Positions 1-8,449 of a stretch of DNA of 64,000 nucleotides are shown here, one piece after another. The translations under genes were made by a program, and so were the position numbers. A model generated the notes under the pieces. The model was given only the letters and a program-made list of their open reading frames with translations. It had not been told where the DNA came from and did not search any database. How positions within the stretch are numbered: position 1 is the stretch's first letter; the number at the start of each line of letters is the position of its first letter. Origin of the DNA: Ectothiorhodospira shaposhnikovii (GTDB taxonomy: Bacteria > Pseudomonadota > Gammaproteobacteria > Ectothiorhodospirales > Ectothiorhodospiraceae); contig NZ_JAJMLZ010000001.1 of the NCBI RefSeq assembly GCF_022227765.1, positions 372,001-436,000 on the forward strand, given 5' to 3'.

Positions 1-1449
1 ATTGTCAGTTACAGCGATCTGGCTGCCAGCCTGGACCCCAGGATGCTGGCCGAGACCCAGAGTCTGGGCGAGCTGTTACAGGGTGGTCAGCCGCTGGCGG
101 TGGATGATCAACTGCCCGTCAAGGATGTCATGCGCCTGATGGACCTGGGAAAATGTACCGCCACCGTTGCCATTCGTCACGACAGGCCCGTGGGTATCCT
201 GACCCAGCGGGACGTGATTCGCCTGCTGCAATCCGGTGCTGATCTGAACGGGGCTTTGGCGGATTACATGACTCACCCCGTGCTGACTCTGGACGAGCAC
301 GCCACCATCGCCGAGGCACTGACGTTTTGCCGTGAAAGACGGATCAAGCGGGTGGTTGTCGTGGATGCCAAGGGGCGCCTCAGCGGCCTTGTCAGCCAGA
401 AAGATCTGGTCAGCCTCTATTACAACCGCTGGTTCACTCTGCTCAGGAATCATCAGCAAGAACTGGACTTGCTCAACCGCAAGCTTGCGGAAATCAACCA
501 GGCGCTCACGACACTGACCGATGAGGTGCCTGCGGCTTTGGTTGTTGTCGACGGGAAGGGGCTGGTCATCCGGGTCAATCAGGCGGTATCGGCGTTATTG
601 GGCTATGGGGTCGAGGAAATGCTGGGTCGGCCCGTGATGGATTTCTTTCAATGCAGCCACCCTGACGACGCCGAGCCCGGTTTGTCAGGGTGGCTGCATT
701 GCGATCAGACCGATACTTTCATTCCCCGGGGCCAGTGCCGGGTATTGCAGTGCCTGGAGCAGGGGCAGGCCTATCAGGGCGATGAAGTGATGATGCGCAA
801 GGATGGTCTGGGGGTGGCGGTGGAACTCAAGGCAAAGCCCCTGGGCGGATCCGGTCACTTCCTGTTCCTGCTGCAGGACGTCAGTGCCGCGGTCGTTCGT
901 TCCCGGCAGCTGGAGCGGGAGCTGAGGCTGTTTACGGGCGGGCCGGTCATGGTCTGTGTGTGGCATCCCAGACCAGGTTGGCCAATGCGTTATGTGTCCA
1001 GCAATGTTCTGAGTGTGCTTGGCTTTTCGGTCGAGTCCATGTTGGCGCCGAATTTTCTGTTCGCGGATCTGGTCCATCCCGAGGATCTGCCCCGACTGGA
1101 ACGGGACACGGCCATGGAGCTGGCCGGTCGTGCGCCCGCCATCGAGCAGCATTATCGATTGCGTAACAAGGCCGGTCGGTATCAGTGGTTTTATGAATAC
1201 TCGGTGCCGGAGTACGATGATGAGGGCAATCCGCTCATGCTGCGGGGGTACCTGCTGGATCAGACCCAGGAGATCAGGACCCGAAAGGCGCTGGAGGAAG
1301 AGGAGCGCAAGTTTCGCATGCTGTTCGATCTGTATCCGGACGGCGTCTTGCTGCTCGACCCGAAGACCACCTTGCCCCTGCAGTTCAATGCCGCCGCTCA
1401 CCAGACGTTGGGTTATGACGCCGATGCGTTCTCCCGATTGCGTATCTAG
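1..1449 (+). CDS. CBS-PAS sensory part of a hybrid histidine kinase, 5' end outside the window, ended by an in-frame amber codon
   Basis: Sensory N-terminal portion of a multi-PAS hybrid kinase. The frame is already open at base 1 and its first residues (IVSYSDL) look like the end of an earlier CBS domain, so the true start lies upstream; the first ATG inside the window is at 43. From 43 the order is a CBS pair (residues about 10-130), a helical linker (about 130-155), one PAS domain (155-290), a second PAS/PAC domain (295-420), then the first third of a third PAS. The frame stops at TAG 1447-1449 in the middle of that PAS, and the same frame reopens at once and continues to 4215. CBS pairs usually bind adenosine ligands and PAS domains bind small ligands or cofactors; the ligand here is unknown. 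As it stands the product has no kinase domain, so this is most likely one half of a disrupted gene. Confidence 0.8.
   Translation: MVSYSDLAASLDPRMLAETQSLGELLQGGQPLAVDDQLPVKDVMRLMDLGKCTATVAIRHDRPVGILTQRDVIRLLQSGADLNGALADYMTHPVLTLDEHATIAEALTFCRERRIKRVVVVDAKGRLSGLVSQKDLVSLYYNRWFTLLRNHQQELDLLNRKLAEINQALTTLTDEVPAALVVVDGKGLVIRVNQAVSALLGYGVEEMLGRPVMDFFQCSHPDDAEPGLSGWLHCDQTDTFIPRGQCRVLQCLEQGQAYQGDEVMMRKDGLGVAVELKAKPLGGSGHFLFLLQDVSAAVVRSRQLERELRLFTGGPVMVCVWHPRPGWPMRYVSSNVLSVLGFSVESMLAPNFLFADLVHPEDLPRLERDTAMELAGRAPAIEQHYRLRNKAGRYQWFYEYSVPEYDDEGNPLMLRGYLLDQTQEIRTRKALEEEERKFRMLFDLYPDGVLLLDPKTTLPLQFNAAAHQTLGYDADAFSRLRI
1447..1449 (+). other. In-frame amber stop splitting the hybrid kinase
   Basis: TAG in frame 1 separates two reading frames that are in the same phase and together form one continuous PAS domain: the residues before it (LGYDADAFSRLRI) and after it (DYEALETPDEVEAHV) are contiguous PAS sequence. 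A single C to T change from CAG (Gln) would explain it. The local sequence CTAGG would derive from CCAGG. Confidence 0.85.
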
Positions 1450-1479
1450 GATTACGAGGCCCTGGAAACTCCGGATGAG

Positions 1480-4215
1480 GTGGAGGCGCATGTGTCGAAG
1501 ATCATGGCGCGGGGACGAGATGATTTCGAAACCCGGATGCGCCGCGAGGACGGCAGTCTGATCCATGCAAATATTTCCGTGGTTGCCATGGAATTGAGTT
1601 CCGGACCCTGTCTGTTGGTGGTGTTCAGGGACGTCACGGCGCAGAAAAACAATGAAATGCACCTGCTTGAGAGCAGGGAACGGCTCAAGCTCGCCACCGA
1701 GGCGGCCAATATCGGTATCTGGGACTACGACATCGCCAATGACGTGCTGCTCTGGGACGAAGGGATGTTCAGGGTTTATGGCGTGGATCAGCAGATCTTC
1801 GGCGGTCGCTTCAAGGACTGGCAGGCACGGGTCCTGCCCGAATCGCTCCCGACCGTGCTGGGGGCATTCGAGCGCCTGCTGAAGGAGGATGTCCGTTTCG
1901 ACGTGGAGTTCCAGATACAGCGATACCGGGATGGGGCACACAGGACATTGCGTGGTCTGGCCCAGGTCAGGCGCAACGAGGCTGGAGAGGCGGTACGTGT
2001 GGTCGGCGTCAACGAGGACATCACGGGTCGGGTCATGGCCGCCCGGGAACTGGCGGCACAGGAAGCCAAGTTTCGAGGTTTGTTCGAGCTGTCACCGGTC
2101 GGGATCGCCATGAATGATTTCAGGACCGGGCAGTTTCTCGAATTCAATCGGGCGATCAACGAACCTGCCGGCTATACCCCCGGAGAGTTCAGACGACTCA
2201 GCTACTGGGAGCTGACGCCCGCGTCTTACCTGCCCGAGGAAGAAAAGGCTCTGGCCTCCATGGAAGCGACGGGCTTCTACGGTCCCTTCGAAAAGGAATA
2301 CATTCGCAAGGACGGCAGTCGCTACCCGGTACTGCTCCATGGATTCAAGACTACGGATCAGGATGGGCGGGAAGTGATCTGGTCCATCATTCAGGATATT
2401 TCCCACATCAGGCAGGCCCAGGAGGCGGCCGAGCGCGCCAATCGGGCCAAGGGTGAGTTTCTGGCCAACATCAGTCATGAGATCCGCACGCCAATGAACG
2501 CGGTCATCGGCATGACGGAGTTATTGCTCAACACCCCCATGGATGAGCGGCAGCAGGATTATCTTGCGAAGATACGTGATGCTTCACGCATGCTGCTGGG
2601 CATCATCAACGACATCCTGGACTATTCGAAAATCGAGGCCGGCAGGCTGGAACTGGACTGTCATCCTTTCCTTCTCGATGAACTGCTGGATCGCATGCGA
2701 GCCCTGTTTGCCCTCACGGCGGAAACCAAGGGTATCGAGCTGATACTGCAACAGGAAACCGATGGCGGGCTGATGGTGGAGGGAGACTTCCTGCGCCTGT
2801 GCCAGGTTCTGAGCAATCTGTTGAGCAATGCCGTCAAGTTCACCGAACAGGGGCGGGTGACCCTGGCAATTCATCAGCTTGCCTTGGGCGACGAGGGTAC
2901 CTCGGTGCGATTGCGTTTCCAGGTTCGGGATACCGGCATCGGGATCAGCGAGCCGCAACAGACCAAGCTGTTTCTTCCCTTTTCCCAGGCGGATTCTTCC
3001 ACCACCCGCAAATACGGCGGCACCGGTCTGGGTCTGGTGATCAGTCGTCGCCTGGTGGCGCAGATGGGCGGGGAACTGGCGCTTTACTCCGCGCCCGGCC
3101 AGGGCAGTCTGTTCCAGTTCGAACTTCAGCTTCCTCTATCCGGCCACGTCTCCAAGGCAGCAACCACCAACGGTCTGATTCACGGGAAAGGCAGGGTCCC
3201 CACCTTTCCCGGCCAGACCATCTTGCTGGTGGAGGATAATGCCATCAATCAGGAGGTGGCCATGCAGATACTCAAAAATACCGGTGTCGAAGTCATGGTG
3301 GCCTGTAACGGTCTGGAGGCCGTCAATCTGCTGGAGCAGCAGCCTGTCGATCTTGTGCTCATGGATCTGCAGATGCCGGTGATGGACGGTATTGAAGCGA
3401 CACGGCGTATTCGTCAGCGTTTTCCGGAGTTGCCGGTCGTGGCGTTGTCCGCGGCGGCGATGGATGATGACCGGCTACGCGCCCGGGCGGCGGGCGTGAA
3501 CGGCCATCTGGCCAAGCCGATCGATACCCAGGCCCTGTTTGCCATGTTGAGGCGCTGGCTGCATGAAGATACCATGCGGGCCGGTGACACGGCTGCCTCG
3601 TCTCCTGATTGCGCGCTGCCCTCCGACCTGCCGGGGTTCGATCTGGATCGTGGTCTGCGGACCTTCGAGGGCAATGCCTCCTTGTATCTGAACATGCTGC
3701 GTCGTTTCAATCTGGAGCTGCAGACCGGTTTCTCCGATATCGATATGGTTTTGAAGCCACCCCATGCCGAAATGTTGCGGCGCAGCCTTCACACCCTCAA
3801 GGGGCTGGCGGGAACTCTGGGCGCAAATCGTCTGCAGAGACGCGCAAGGGCCATGGAGCAGGCCCTGGAGAAAGATGGCGATGTTCCCCGGCGACTGCGT
3901 GCCTCGTTCATCGAAGCCCTGAACGAAGTGCGTAAAAGTCTGACCACCTTGCCGGTGGCGCCTGTGGTCGAACGGGACACGGTTGATGACCCCGAGTCCG
4001 TGAGGGTGTTGATGCAGAGGGTGCATGCCTCCCTGTTGGCCGGCGAGTGGGTGGCCGCCGATACCATACATCGGGTGACCGACTGCCTGCGGCGACGTGT
4101 CGGCGAGGCCAGGGTGAAGGAGTTGGAGCAGTTACTGGCTGATCTTGAGCACGAGAGGGCCGCTGATCTGTTACGGAAACTGGCATGCGACGCCGGTCTG
4201 GAGATTGAAGTCTGA
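1480..4215 (+). CDS. Hybrid sensor histidine kinase (PAS-HisKA-HATPase-REC-Hpt), C-terminal half of the split gene
   Basis: Kinase portion of the disrupted gene, 911 codons if started at GTG 1480; no convincing ribosome-binding site precedes it, so it is probably not translated independently unless by readthrough or reinitiation. Order: rest of the split PAS (1-60), PAS with PAC (60-195), PAS (195-320), HisKA with the phospho-accepting His near residue 333 (ISHEIRTPMN), HATPase with N box NLLSNAVKF and G boxes DTGIGI and GTGLGL (435-560), a receiver domain with Asp near residue 629 (LMDLQMPVMDG), and a C-terminal Hpt domain with His near residue 771 (LHTLKGLAGTLG). This is a BarA/TorS-like unorthodox phosphorelay architecture, no transmembrane segment seen, so the sensor is cytoplasmic. 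The stop overlaps the ATG of the REC-GGDEF gene by one base (TGATG), suggesting that this is its output partner. Confidence 0.85.
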   Translation: MEAHVSKIMARGRDDFETRMRREDGSLIHANISVVAMELSSGPCLLVVFRDVTAQKNNEMHLLESRERLKLATEAANIGIWDYDIANDVLLWDEGMFRVYGVDQQIFGGRFKDWQARVLPESLPTVLGAFERLLKEDVRFDVEFQIQRYRDGAHRTLRGLAQVRRNEAGEAVRVVGVNEDITGRVMAARELAAQEAKFRGLFELSPVGIAMNDFRTGQFLEFNRAINEPAGYTPGEFRRLSYWELTPASYLPEEEKALASMEATGFYGPFEKEYIRKDGSRYPVLLHGFKTTDQDGREVIWSIIQDISHIRQAQEAAERANRAKGEFLANISHEIRTPMNAVIGMTELLLNTPMDERQQDYLAKIRDASRMLLGIINDILDYSKIEAGRLELDCHPFLLDELLDRMRALFALTAETKGIELILQQETDGGLMVEGDFLRLCQVLSNLLSNAVKFTEQGRVTLAIHQLALGDEGTSVRLRFQVRDTGIGISEPQQTKLFLPFSQADSSTTRKYGGTGLGLVISRRLVAQMGGELALYSAPGQGSLFQFELQLPLSGHVSKAATTNGLIHGKGRVPTFPGQTILLVEDNAINQEVAMQILKNTGVEVMVACNGLEAVNLLEQQPVDLVLMDLQMPVMDGIEATRRIRQRFPELPVVALSAAAMDDDRLRARAAGVNGHLAKPIDTQALFAMLRRWLHEDTMRAGDTAASSPDCALPSDLPGFDLDRGLRTFEGNASLYLNMLRRFNLELQTGFSDIDMVLKPPHAEMLRRSLHTLKGLAGTLGANRLQRRARAMEQALEKDGDVPRRLRASFIEALNEVRKSLTTLPVAPVVERDTVDDPESVRVLMQRVHASLLAGEWVAADTIHRVTDCLRRRVGEARVKELEQLLADLEHERAADLLRKLACDAGLEIEV

Positions 4216-5126
4216 TGTTGAACGAGGTCAAGGCCACGGTGCTGATCGTTGACGATCAGCCCGCCAACATTCATGTATTGGCCAATCTGTTGAGCAGTGA
4301 GTATCGTATTCTGACCGCGACCCGGGCGGAAAAGGCCCTGATCCTGGCCGGCAGGGAACCGGCTCCGGACCTGATCCTGCTGGATGTGCTCATGCCGGAC
4401 ATGGATGGTTATGAGTTGTGCTATCGGCTCAAGGAAGATGCGCGTACCCGGCATATCCCGGTGATCTTCGTGACGGCGCTGGATCATGATGTCAACGAGG
4501 AAAAGGGTTTCAACCTGGGGGCGGCGGATTACATTTCCAAGCCTTTCAATCCGGCCATTGTCCGTGCCCGGGTACGTAATCACATCAATTACAAACTCAA
4601 GGCCGACCAGCTGGAGCGGATATCGCTTCAGGACAGTCTGACGGAGCTTCCGAACCGGCGTCATTTCGACCAGACACTGGCGGAGGAATGGTCACGCCTG
4701 TCCCGTCATGTCCCTTCCTGCCTGTCCCTGCTCATGATCGATGTCGACTGTTTCAAATCCTACAACGATCATTACGGCCATGGCGCGGGAGATGTCATCC
4801 TGCGCCGGGTGGCGCAGGTGCTGAAAGGCAGTATCGCCAGACCTTCGGATTTTGTCGCCCGATACGGGGGAGAGGAGTTCGTTGCCCTGCTACCGGATAC
4901 GGATGCCCAGGGTGCCCGGCACGTTGGGGAGTGCATGGTGGCGGCGGTGAGAGACTTGATGATTCCCCATGAGTATTCCGGCGTCTCTTCCTGCCTGACC
5001 GTCAGTGTTGGTGTTGCCACCCATGCCGCCCCGGCACCGCTGCCGTCCGCGGAAGCACTCAAGCAGGCGGCGGATCAGGCACTCTATCGGGCCAAGTCCC
5101 ATGGGCGCGACCGGGTGATGGAGTGA
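4215..5126 (+). CDS. REC-GGDEF response regulator, diguanylate cyclase
   Basis: Likely converts two GTP to c-di-GMP when its receiver domain is phosphorylated. Residues 8-125 form a receiver with DDQ near the start and phospho-accepting Asp about residue 59 in ILLDVLMPDMDG. The GGDEF domain (about 140-303) keeps the active signature GGEEF near residue 217-221 and an inhibitory I-site RPSD five residues before it, so feedback inhibition by product is expected. The ATG overlaps the stop of the upstream hybrid kinase by one base, so the pair is translationally coupled and probably a cognate phosphorelay. PleD/WspR-like in logic, though with a single receiver. If the kinase is really truncated, this regulator may be orphaned in this strain. 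Confidence 0.92.
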   Translation: MLNEVKATVLIVDDQPANIHVLANLLSSEYRILTATRAEKALILAGREPAPDLILLDVLMPDMDGYELCYRLKEDARTRHIPVIFVTALDHDVNEEKGFNLGAADYISKPFNPAIVRARVRNHINYKLKADQLERISLQDSLTELPNRRHFDQTLAEEWSRLSRHVPSCLSLLMIDVDCFKSYNDHYGHGAGDVILRRVAQVLKGSIARPSDFVARYGGEEFVALLPDTDAQGARHVGECMVAAVRDLMIPHEYSGVSSCLTVSVGVATHAAPAPLPSAEALKQAADQALYRAKSHGRDRVME

Positions 5127-5128
5127 GC

Positions 5129-5156
5129 GCCTGAATGAACGATCCGGCTTTCAGGC
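5129..5156. terminator. Weak hairpin between convergent genes
   Basis: Inverted repeat GCCTGAA (5129-5135) and TTCAGGC (5150-5156) spans the 24-base gap between the REC-GGDEF gene and the convergent ParA gene, reaching into the ParA stop codon. The stem is only seven pairs and there is no clear T run, so termination is a guess from position. Confidence 0.3.
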
Positions 5157-5933
5157 TCGCATGCGTTGTTCGATGACTCCGAAGACTGTCCTGTAATCCT
5201 CATTGCCGCGGCTGCGGGGCGCATACAGCCGGATGGGTCGCCCGGCGGCGAAGGATTCCGCCAGCTTGATGTCGTTGCGAATCCCGCCCAGTACCCGGTC
5301 CTCGCCAAACTGCCGGGCCACCTGATCGCGGACGGTCTGGTGCTGCCGGACCCGCATGTCCAGCATCACCGGCAACACCCCCATCAGACGCAGGTTGGCA
5401 TTGCTGCGCATGGCCACCTTGAAAAAGACCTTCGACAGTTGCTTGACCCCTTCACCGGCCAGGGGGTGCGGCATGAACGGGATGACCGCCCAGTGGGCGG
5501 CCGCCAGGGCATTGAGCAGCAGATGATCCAGGGAGGGCGGCGAGTCGATGACAACCTGATCATAGCGGGATGTCAGTGCCGGATCCGCCAGTGCCCGTGC
5601 CAGCACTTGCTCGTCATCGGGGGCGCTGCCGTGCTGAAAATCCGGATTGGCGGGGGCCAGGTCCAGGCCCAGGCAGCAGGTGGGATAGCGTGCGTCCAGC
5701 AGACCGATGTCGTGGTCCTGAAAGAGATGGTGCACCGTGGGTCGAGTGGGGGAAGGCGTGACCCCAAGGCCCAGGGCGCAGTGCCCCTGGGTGTCCAGGT
5801 CGATCAGAAGCGTGCGACGGCCCGTCGCGGCGAATTCCGCCGCCAGGTTGACCGCCGTGGTGGTCTTGCCGGTACCCCCCTTGCGGTTGCTGACCACCAG
5901 CACGGTGGGCCCCGTTCCCCCCGCCGCGCTCAT
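5151..5933 (-). CDS. ParA/MinD-family ATPase closing the chemosensory operon
   Basis: 260-residue deviant Walker ATPase. Residues 11-30 carry the deviant Walker A loop KGGTGKTT with the signature first Lys; Walker A' is LIDLDTQGH and Walker B is VVIDSPPS. Such proteins dimerise on ATP, bind DNA or a polar scaffold, and segregate plasmids or position protein arrays. No parB follows; its partners are a chemosensory array and a partner switch. The ATG overlaps the stop of the preceding receiver gene (ATGA), so it belongs to that transcript. By analogy with the ParA-like proteins that place chemoreceptor arrays (ParC of Vibrio, PpfA of Rhodobacter), a role in positioning the array encoded upstream is a reasonable inference; plasmid-type partitioning is less likely because of the missing ParB and the chromosomal context. 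Confidence 0.85.
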   Translation of the reverse strand: MSAAGGTGPTVLVVSNRKGGTGKTTTAVNLAAEFAATGRRTLLIDLDTQGHCALGLGVTPSPTRPTVHHLFQDHDIGLLDARYPTCCLGLDLAPANPDFQHGSAPDDEQVLARALADPALTSRYDQVVIDSPPSLDHLLLNALAAAHWAVIPFMPHPLAGEGVKQLSKVFFKVAMRSNANLRLMGVLPVMLDMRVRQHQTVRDQVARQFGEDRVLGGIRNDIKLAESFAAGRPIRLYAPRSRGNEDYRTVFGVIEQRMRA

Positions 5934-6322
5934 GGATGCAGGGTTTCCTCAAGAACCCGGCGCAGTGACTCACGGGTGAAGGGCTTGGGCAGGGTGGCCT
6001 TCACGCCCATCAGTTCGGCGGACTCCAGGTTGAATTCCAGGCTGATGGAACGGCGCCCGCCGGACATGGCAATGATGGGAATGGGGCTGTTGCGCTGATT
6101 GAGGGCATTGATCAGTTCGATGCCATCGCCGTCCGGCATCAGGATGTCGGTCATGATCAGGTCCGGCGAATGGGACTCCAGGAGTGTGAGGGCCTGGGTG
6201 CCGCTGGCGGCGCCGAGTACGCGGAACCCTTCCTTGCTCAGCATTTCCTGCAACATGGTCCGGAAAGTGTTGTCGTCATCAACTACCAGGATTGTGGTCA
6301 TGGTCTTTTCCGTGTCTGTCAT
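5930..6322 (-). CDS. Single-domain response regulator (REC)
   Basis: A stand-alone receiver of about 130 residues: acidic pair VVDDD near residue 15, phospho-accepting Asp in LIMTDILMPDGDG, Thr/Ser switch region IIAMSGG and Lys in TLPKPF. There is no output domain. The stop overlaps ParA and its ATG (6322) overlaps the stop of the histidine kinase gene (ATGA at both ends), so it is sandwiched between them and is the likely target of that kinase. A second start at 6301 is possible (weak GGAAAAG upstream). It could act like CheY on a protein partner, perhaps on ParA or on the partner-switch proteins. Confidence 0.88.
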   Translation of the reverse strand: MTDTEKTMTTILVVDDDNTFRTMLQEMLSKEGFRVLGAASGTQALTLLESHSPDLIMTDILMPDGDGIELINALNQRNSPIPIIAMSGGRRSISLEFNLESAELMGVKATLPKPFTRESLRRVLEETLHP

Positions 6323-7434
6323 GGGGACAGGTCTTTGGGGGGAGCCGTGTGACCCGGACCCGGGGTATGTCCGCCAAGGGCGGGCAGGTCGATGCTGAAC
6401 CGGGTGCCCGCACCGGAGGTGCTCTCCAGGGTGATCGTACCGCCCAGGCTGGTCACCAGGCCATGGATCACCGACAGTCCCAGCCCGGTTCCCCTGCCGG
6501 GGGGCTTGGTGGTGAAGAAGGGATCGAAGATACGTGCCTGGATCTCCGGTGTCATCCCCTCGCCGTTGTCGGTGACGCTCAGGCGGACGATGGGGCCGGG
6601 CTGATCCGATGTCCGCGGCAGGGTATCAATGCCGACCCGTATCATCCCGGCCCGCCCTTGGATGGCATCGGCGGCGTTGATGCAAAGATTCATGACGATC
6701 TGCTGGATCTGGCTGTGCTCTGCCATCACCCAGGCCTGCCCGGGACCCTCGTCCATGACCAGTCGAATGTGCACGGGCAGGGTAGCCCTTAGTAGCTCGA
6801 TGGTTTCGCCGACGACGGGAACCACATTGACGGGCTCAAGGATCTCGGGCATTGAGCGGGCGAAATCCAGCAACCGGGTGGTCAGGTCACGGGCCTTGAA
6901 GCTGGATTTGAGGATATGGCCCAGATACCGGGCGCCGCTGGAGTCGGGCTGTACCTCGTCCGTGAGCAGTTCACTGAAACCGATGATGCTGCCCAATATG
7001 TTGTTGAATTCGTGGGCCACGCCCGAAGCCAGGGTGCCGATGGCCTCCAGACGGCGGAGCTGATCGAGACGGGCGCTCAGGATGGCCTGGGTGCGATGTT
7101 CCAGTTGCTCGCGAAAGGCCAGGCTGTAAGCCATGTAGGCCTCCATGAGCGGGGCCGTGACCTTGTCCGCCACCGTTGCCAGCGTCAGTTCCGGATGTGC
7201 CTGGGCCAGCGCCACCAGGGCGGCATGATGGATCTCGCTGACTTCCTCCAGCGGAAGTTCGCGACTCACCATTTCCCGGCCAAGGGCGGCGGCATCGGTC
7301 AGGGCCTGCTCCGTGGTCAGCGGGTCGTCGGTGAGGACGGCCTGCAGCAGCAGCCGGGTGTAGCGCGCCGTGATGTCGTCATCGCTATCCAAGTCGGCGG
7401 ATTCATGCATGTCGGTAGAGGAGGATGGCGGCAT
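6319..7434 (-). CDS. Histidine kinase with an RsbU-N-like sensory domain
   Basis: About 371 residues from the ATG at 7434; 7410 is an alternative that overlaps the phosphatase stop by eight bases. Residues about 15-110 (ITARYTRLLLQA, then VSEIHHAALVAL and MAYSLAFREQLE) resemble the N-terminal domain of the phosphatase RsbU, which in Bacillus docks the kinase RsbT. This is followed by a HisKA helix with ASGVAHEFNNILGSIIGFSE, the NtrB-like H box, and an HATPase with N box MNLCINAADAI and G boxes DNGEGM and GTGLGLS. No membrane segment is seen. The known RsbU domain normally controls a PP2C phosphatase; here it is joined to a histidine kinase, so RsbT-like proteins encoded just upstream may regulate a phosphorelay. 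The RsbU-N call is by eye and is the uncertain part. Confidence 0.82.
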   Translation of the reverse strand: MPPSSSTDMHESADLDSDDDITARYTRLLLQAVLTDDPLTTEQALTDAAALGREMVSRELPLEEVSEIHHAALVALAQAHPELTLATVADKVTAPLMEAYMAYSLAFREQLEHRTQAILSARLDQLRRLEAIGTLASGVAHEFNNILGSIIGFSELLTDEVQPDSSGARYLGHILKSSFKARDLTTRLLDFARSMPEILEPVNVVPVVGETIELLRATLPVHIRLVMDEGPGQAWVMAEHSQIQQIVMNLCINAADAIQGRAGMIRVGIDTLPRTSDQPGPIVRLSVTDNGEGMTPEIQARIFDPFFTTKPPGRGTGLGLSVIHGLVTSLGGTITLESTSGAGTRFSIDLPALGGHTPGPGHTAPPKDLSP

Positions 7435-7987
7435 CGTCGTTGTCCCGTGCCCAGCGTTGCAACAGTGTCCGGGCGGTCTGGTCCGTCGGCGAGGCATCCT
7501 TCAGGGCATCGGAAATGGGGATATCCTCGCTGATACCGTCGGAAAACATGACCAGCCAGTCACCCGGCCGCAGCAGATGACGCTCTGCGTAGAGACGATG
7601 GAAACCGGCACCGACAATGCCTCGTGCGCCCCCCAGTCTTGTCAGTCGATCCTGTTGCAGCAGCAGGGCGCGGATGTTGCCGACGGCGACGTGGGTCAGT
7701 GTCCCCTGATCATCGATCAGCGCCATGGCCAAGGCAACGCCGCGGGTGCCTCGCAACAGGGTGTCGCACCGGCCGAGGAGTCGGGTGGGCGGCAACGATC
7801 CCAACGCCATCAGATGCTGCATGGTGCTGAGGGCGGCATGGTGAGCCTCCGGGCCGTGTCCCAATCCATCGGCAAGCGCCATGTACAGTGTCTCGCCCTG
7901 CCGCCAGCAGCCGACCTGGTCCCCGCAGAGTGTTTCACCCGGCATCGGCCGGATGGCTCGACCCAGATTGTCGCTGCATGATTTCAT
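7403..7987 (-). CDS. RsbX-like PP2C/SpoIIE-type serine phosphatase
   Basis: A stand-alone phosphatase domain of about 194 residues. Metal-binding motifs of the PP2C/SpoIIE family are present: GDQVGCW near the start, ADGLGHGPEA about residue 45, and FSDGISED near residue 155. In length and lack of extra domains it matches RsbX, which in Bacillus resets the stressosome by dephosphorylating RsbR and RsbS. The ATG at 7987 forms an ATGA overlap with the upstream RsbT-like gene; a longer frame from 8017 has no better signal. Its position directly after two RsbT-like kinases and RsbR/RsbS-like scaffolds supports the RsbX role. Confidence 0.87.
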   Translation of the reverse strand: MKSCSDNLGRAIRPMPGETLCGDQVGCWRQGETLYMALADGLGHGPEAHHAALSTMQHLMALGSLPPTRLLGRCDTLLRGTRGVALAMALIDDQGTLTHVAVGNIRALLLQQDRLTRLGGARGIVGAGFHRLYAERHLLRPGDWLVMFSDGISEDIPISDALKDASPTDQTARTLLQRWARDNDDAAILLYRHA

Positions 7988-8448
7988 GATCTGTCCACGG
8001 GCCGGTGACGGCACCATTTGATGGCCCTGATGCGGGTCCCCTGTCCGAAGGTGGAACTGATGCTGAATTCGTCCATCAAGCGGCTGGCTCCGGGCAGACC
8101 GCAGCCCAGCCGCCTTGCCGTGCTGTACCCTTCAGTCATGGCCAGATCAAGATCCGGAATGCCCGGTCCCTGGTCTTCCGCCCTCATTTCAAGCCCGATG
8201 ATGCTGCCGTCGTTGTCGGTCAGTGGCTGCAGGTGGAGGGTGCCGCCGCCGGCATGTACCGCCATGTTGGCGGTCAGCTCCGAGGCGGCCGTGGCCACGT
8301 GATAGGCTTGCGCCCGGCCGAATCCCAGGTGTTCGGCCATCTGCCGGGCCGCGCGCGCGGCTTGCATGACATCCTGTTCACCGTGGATCGGTATGATCTG
8401 TGCGGGGGCAGTCGTGCAGTGGGTGTGGGGCGGGGGCTGTCGTGACAT
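7984..8448 (-). CDS. RsbT-like serine/threonine kinase, second copy
   Basis: A 154-residue GHKL-fold kinase of the RsbT/RsbW/SpoIIAB group. N box ASELTANMAVHAG, G1 box EDQGPGIPD, and glycine loop LGCGLPGASRLMDEF are visible, as is the FGQGT turn close to the end. The GST-LG-GLPG arrangement is typical of RsbT, which phosphorylates RsbR and RsbS and then binds RsbU. It has an N-terminal extension of about 20 residues compared with its neighbour. It lies between the first RsbT-like gene (one base apart) and the phosphatase (ATGA overlap), so all are made together. Having two RsbT paralogues in one operon suggests two different targets or two outputs. Confidence 0.87.
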   Translation of the reverse strand: MSRQPPPHTHCTTAPAQIIPIHGEQDVMQAARAARQMAEHLGFGRAQAYHVATAASELTANMAVHAGGGTLHLQPLTDNDGSIIGLEMRAEDQGPGIPDLDLAMTEGYSTARRLGCGLPGASRLMDEFSISSTFGQGTRIRAIKWCRHRPVDRS

Positions 8449-8449
8449 G

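Noticed and set aside
1447-1449. Pyrrolysine or programmed stop readthrough
   Set aside because: No supporting element or reason; a point mutation explains the break more simply.
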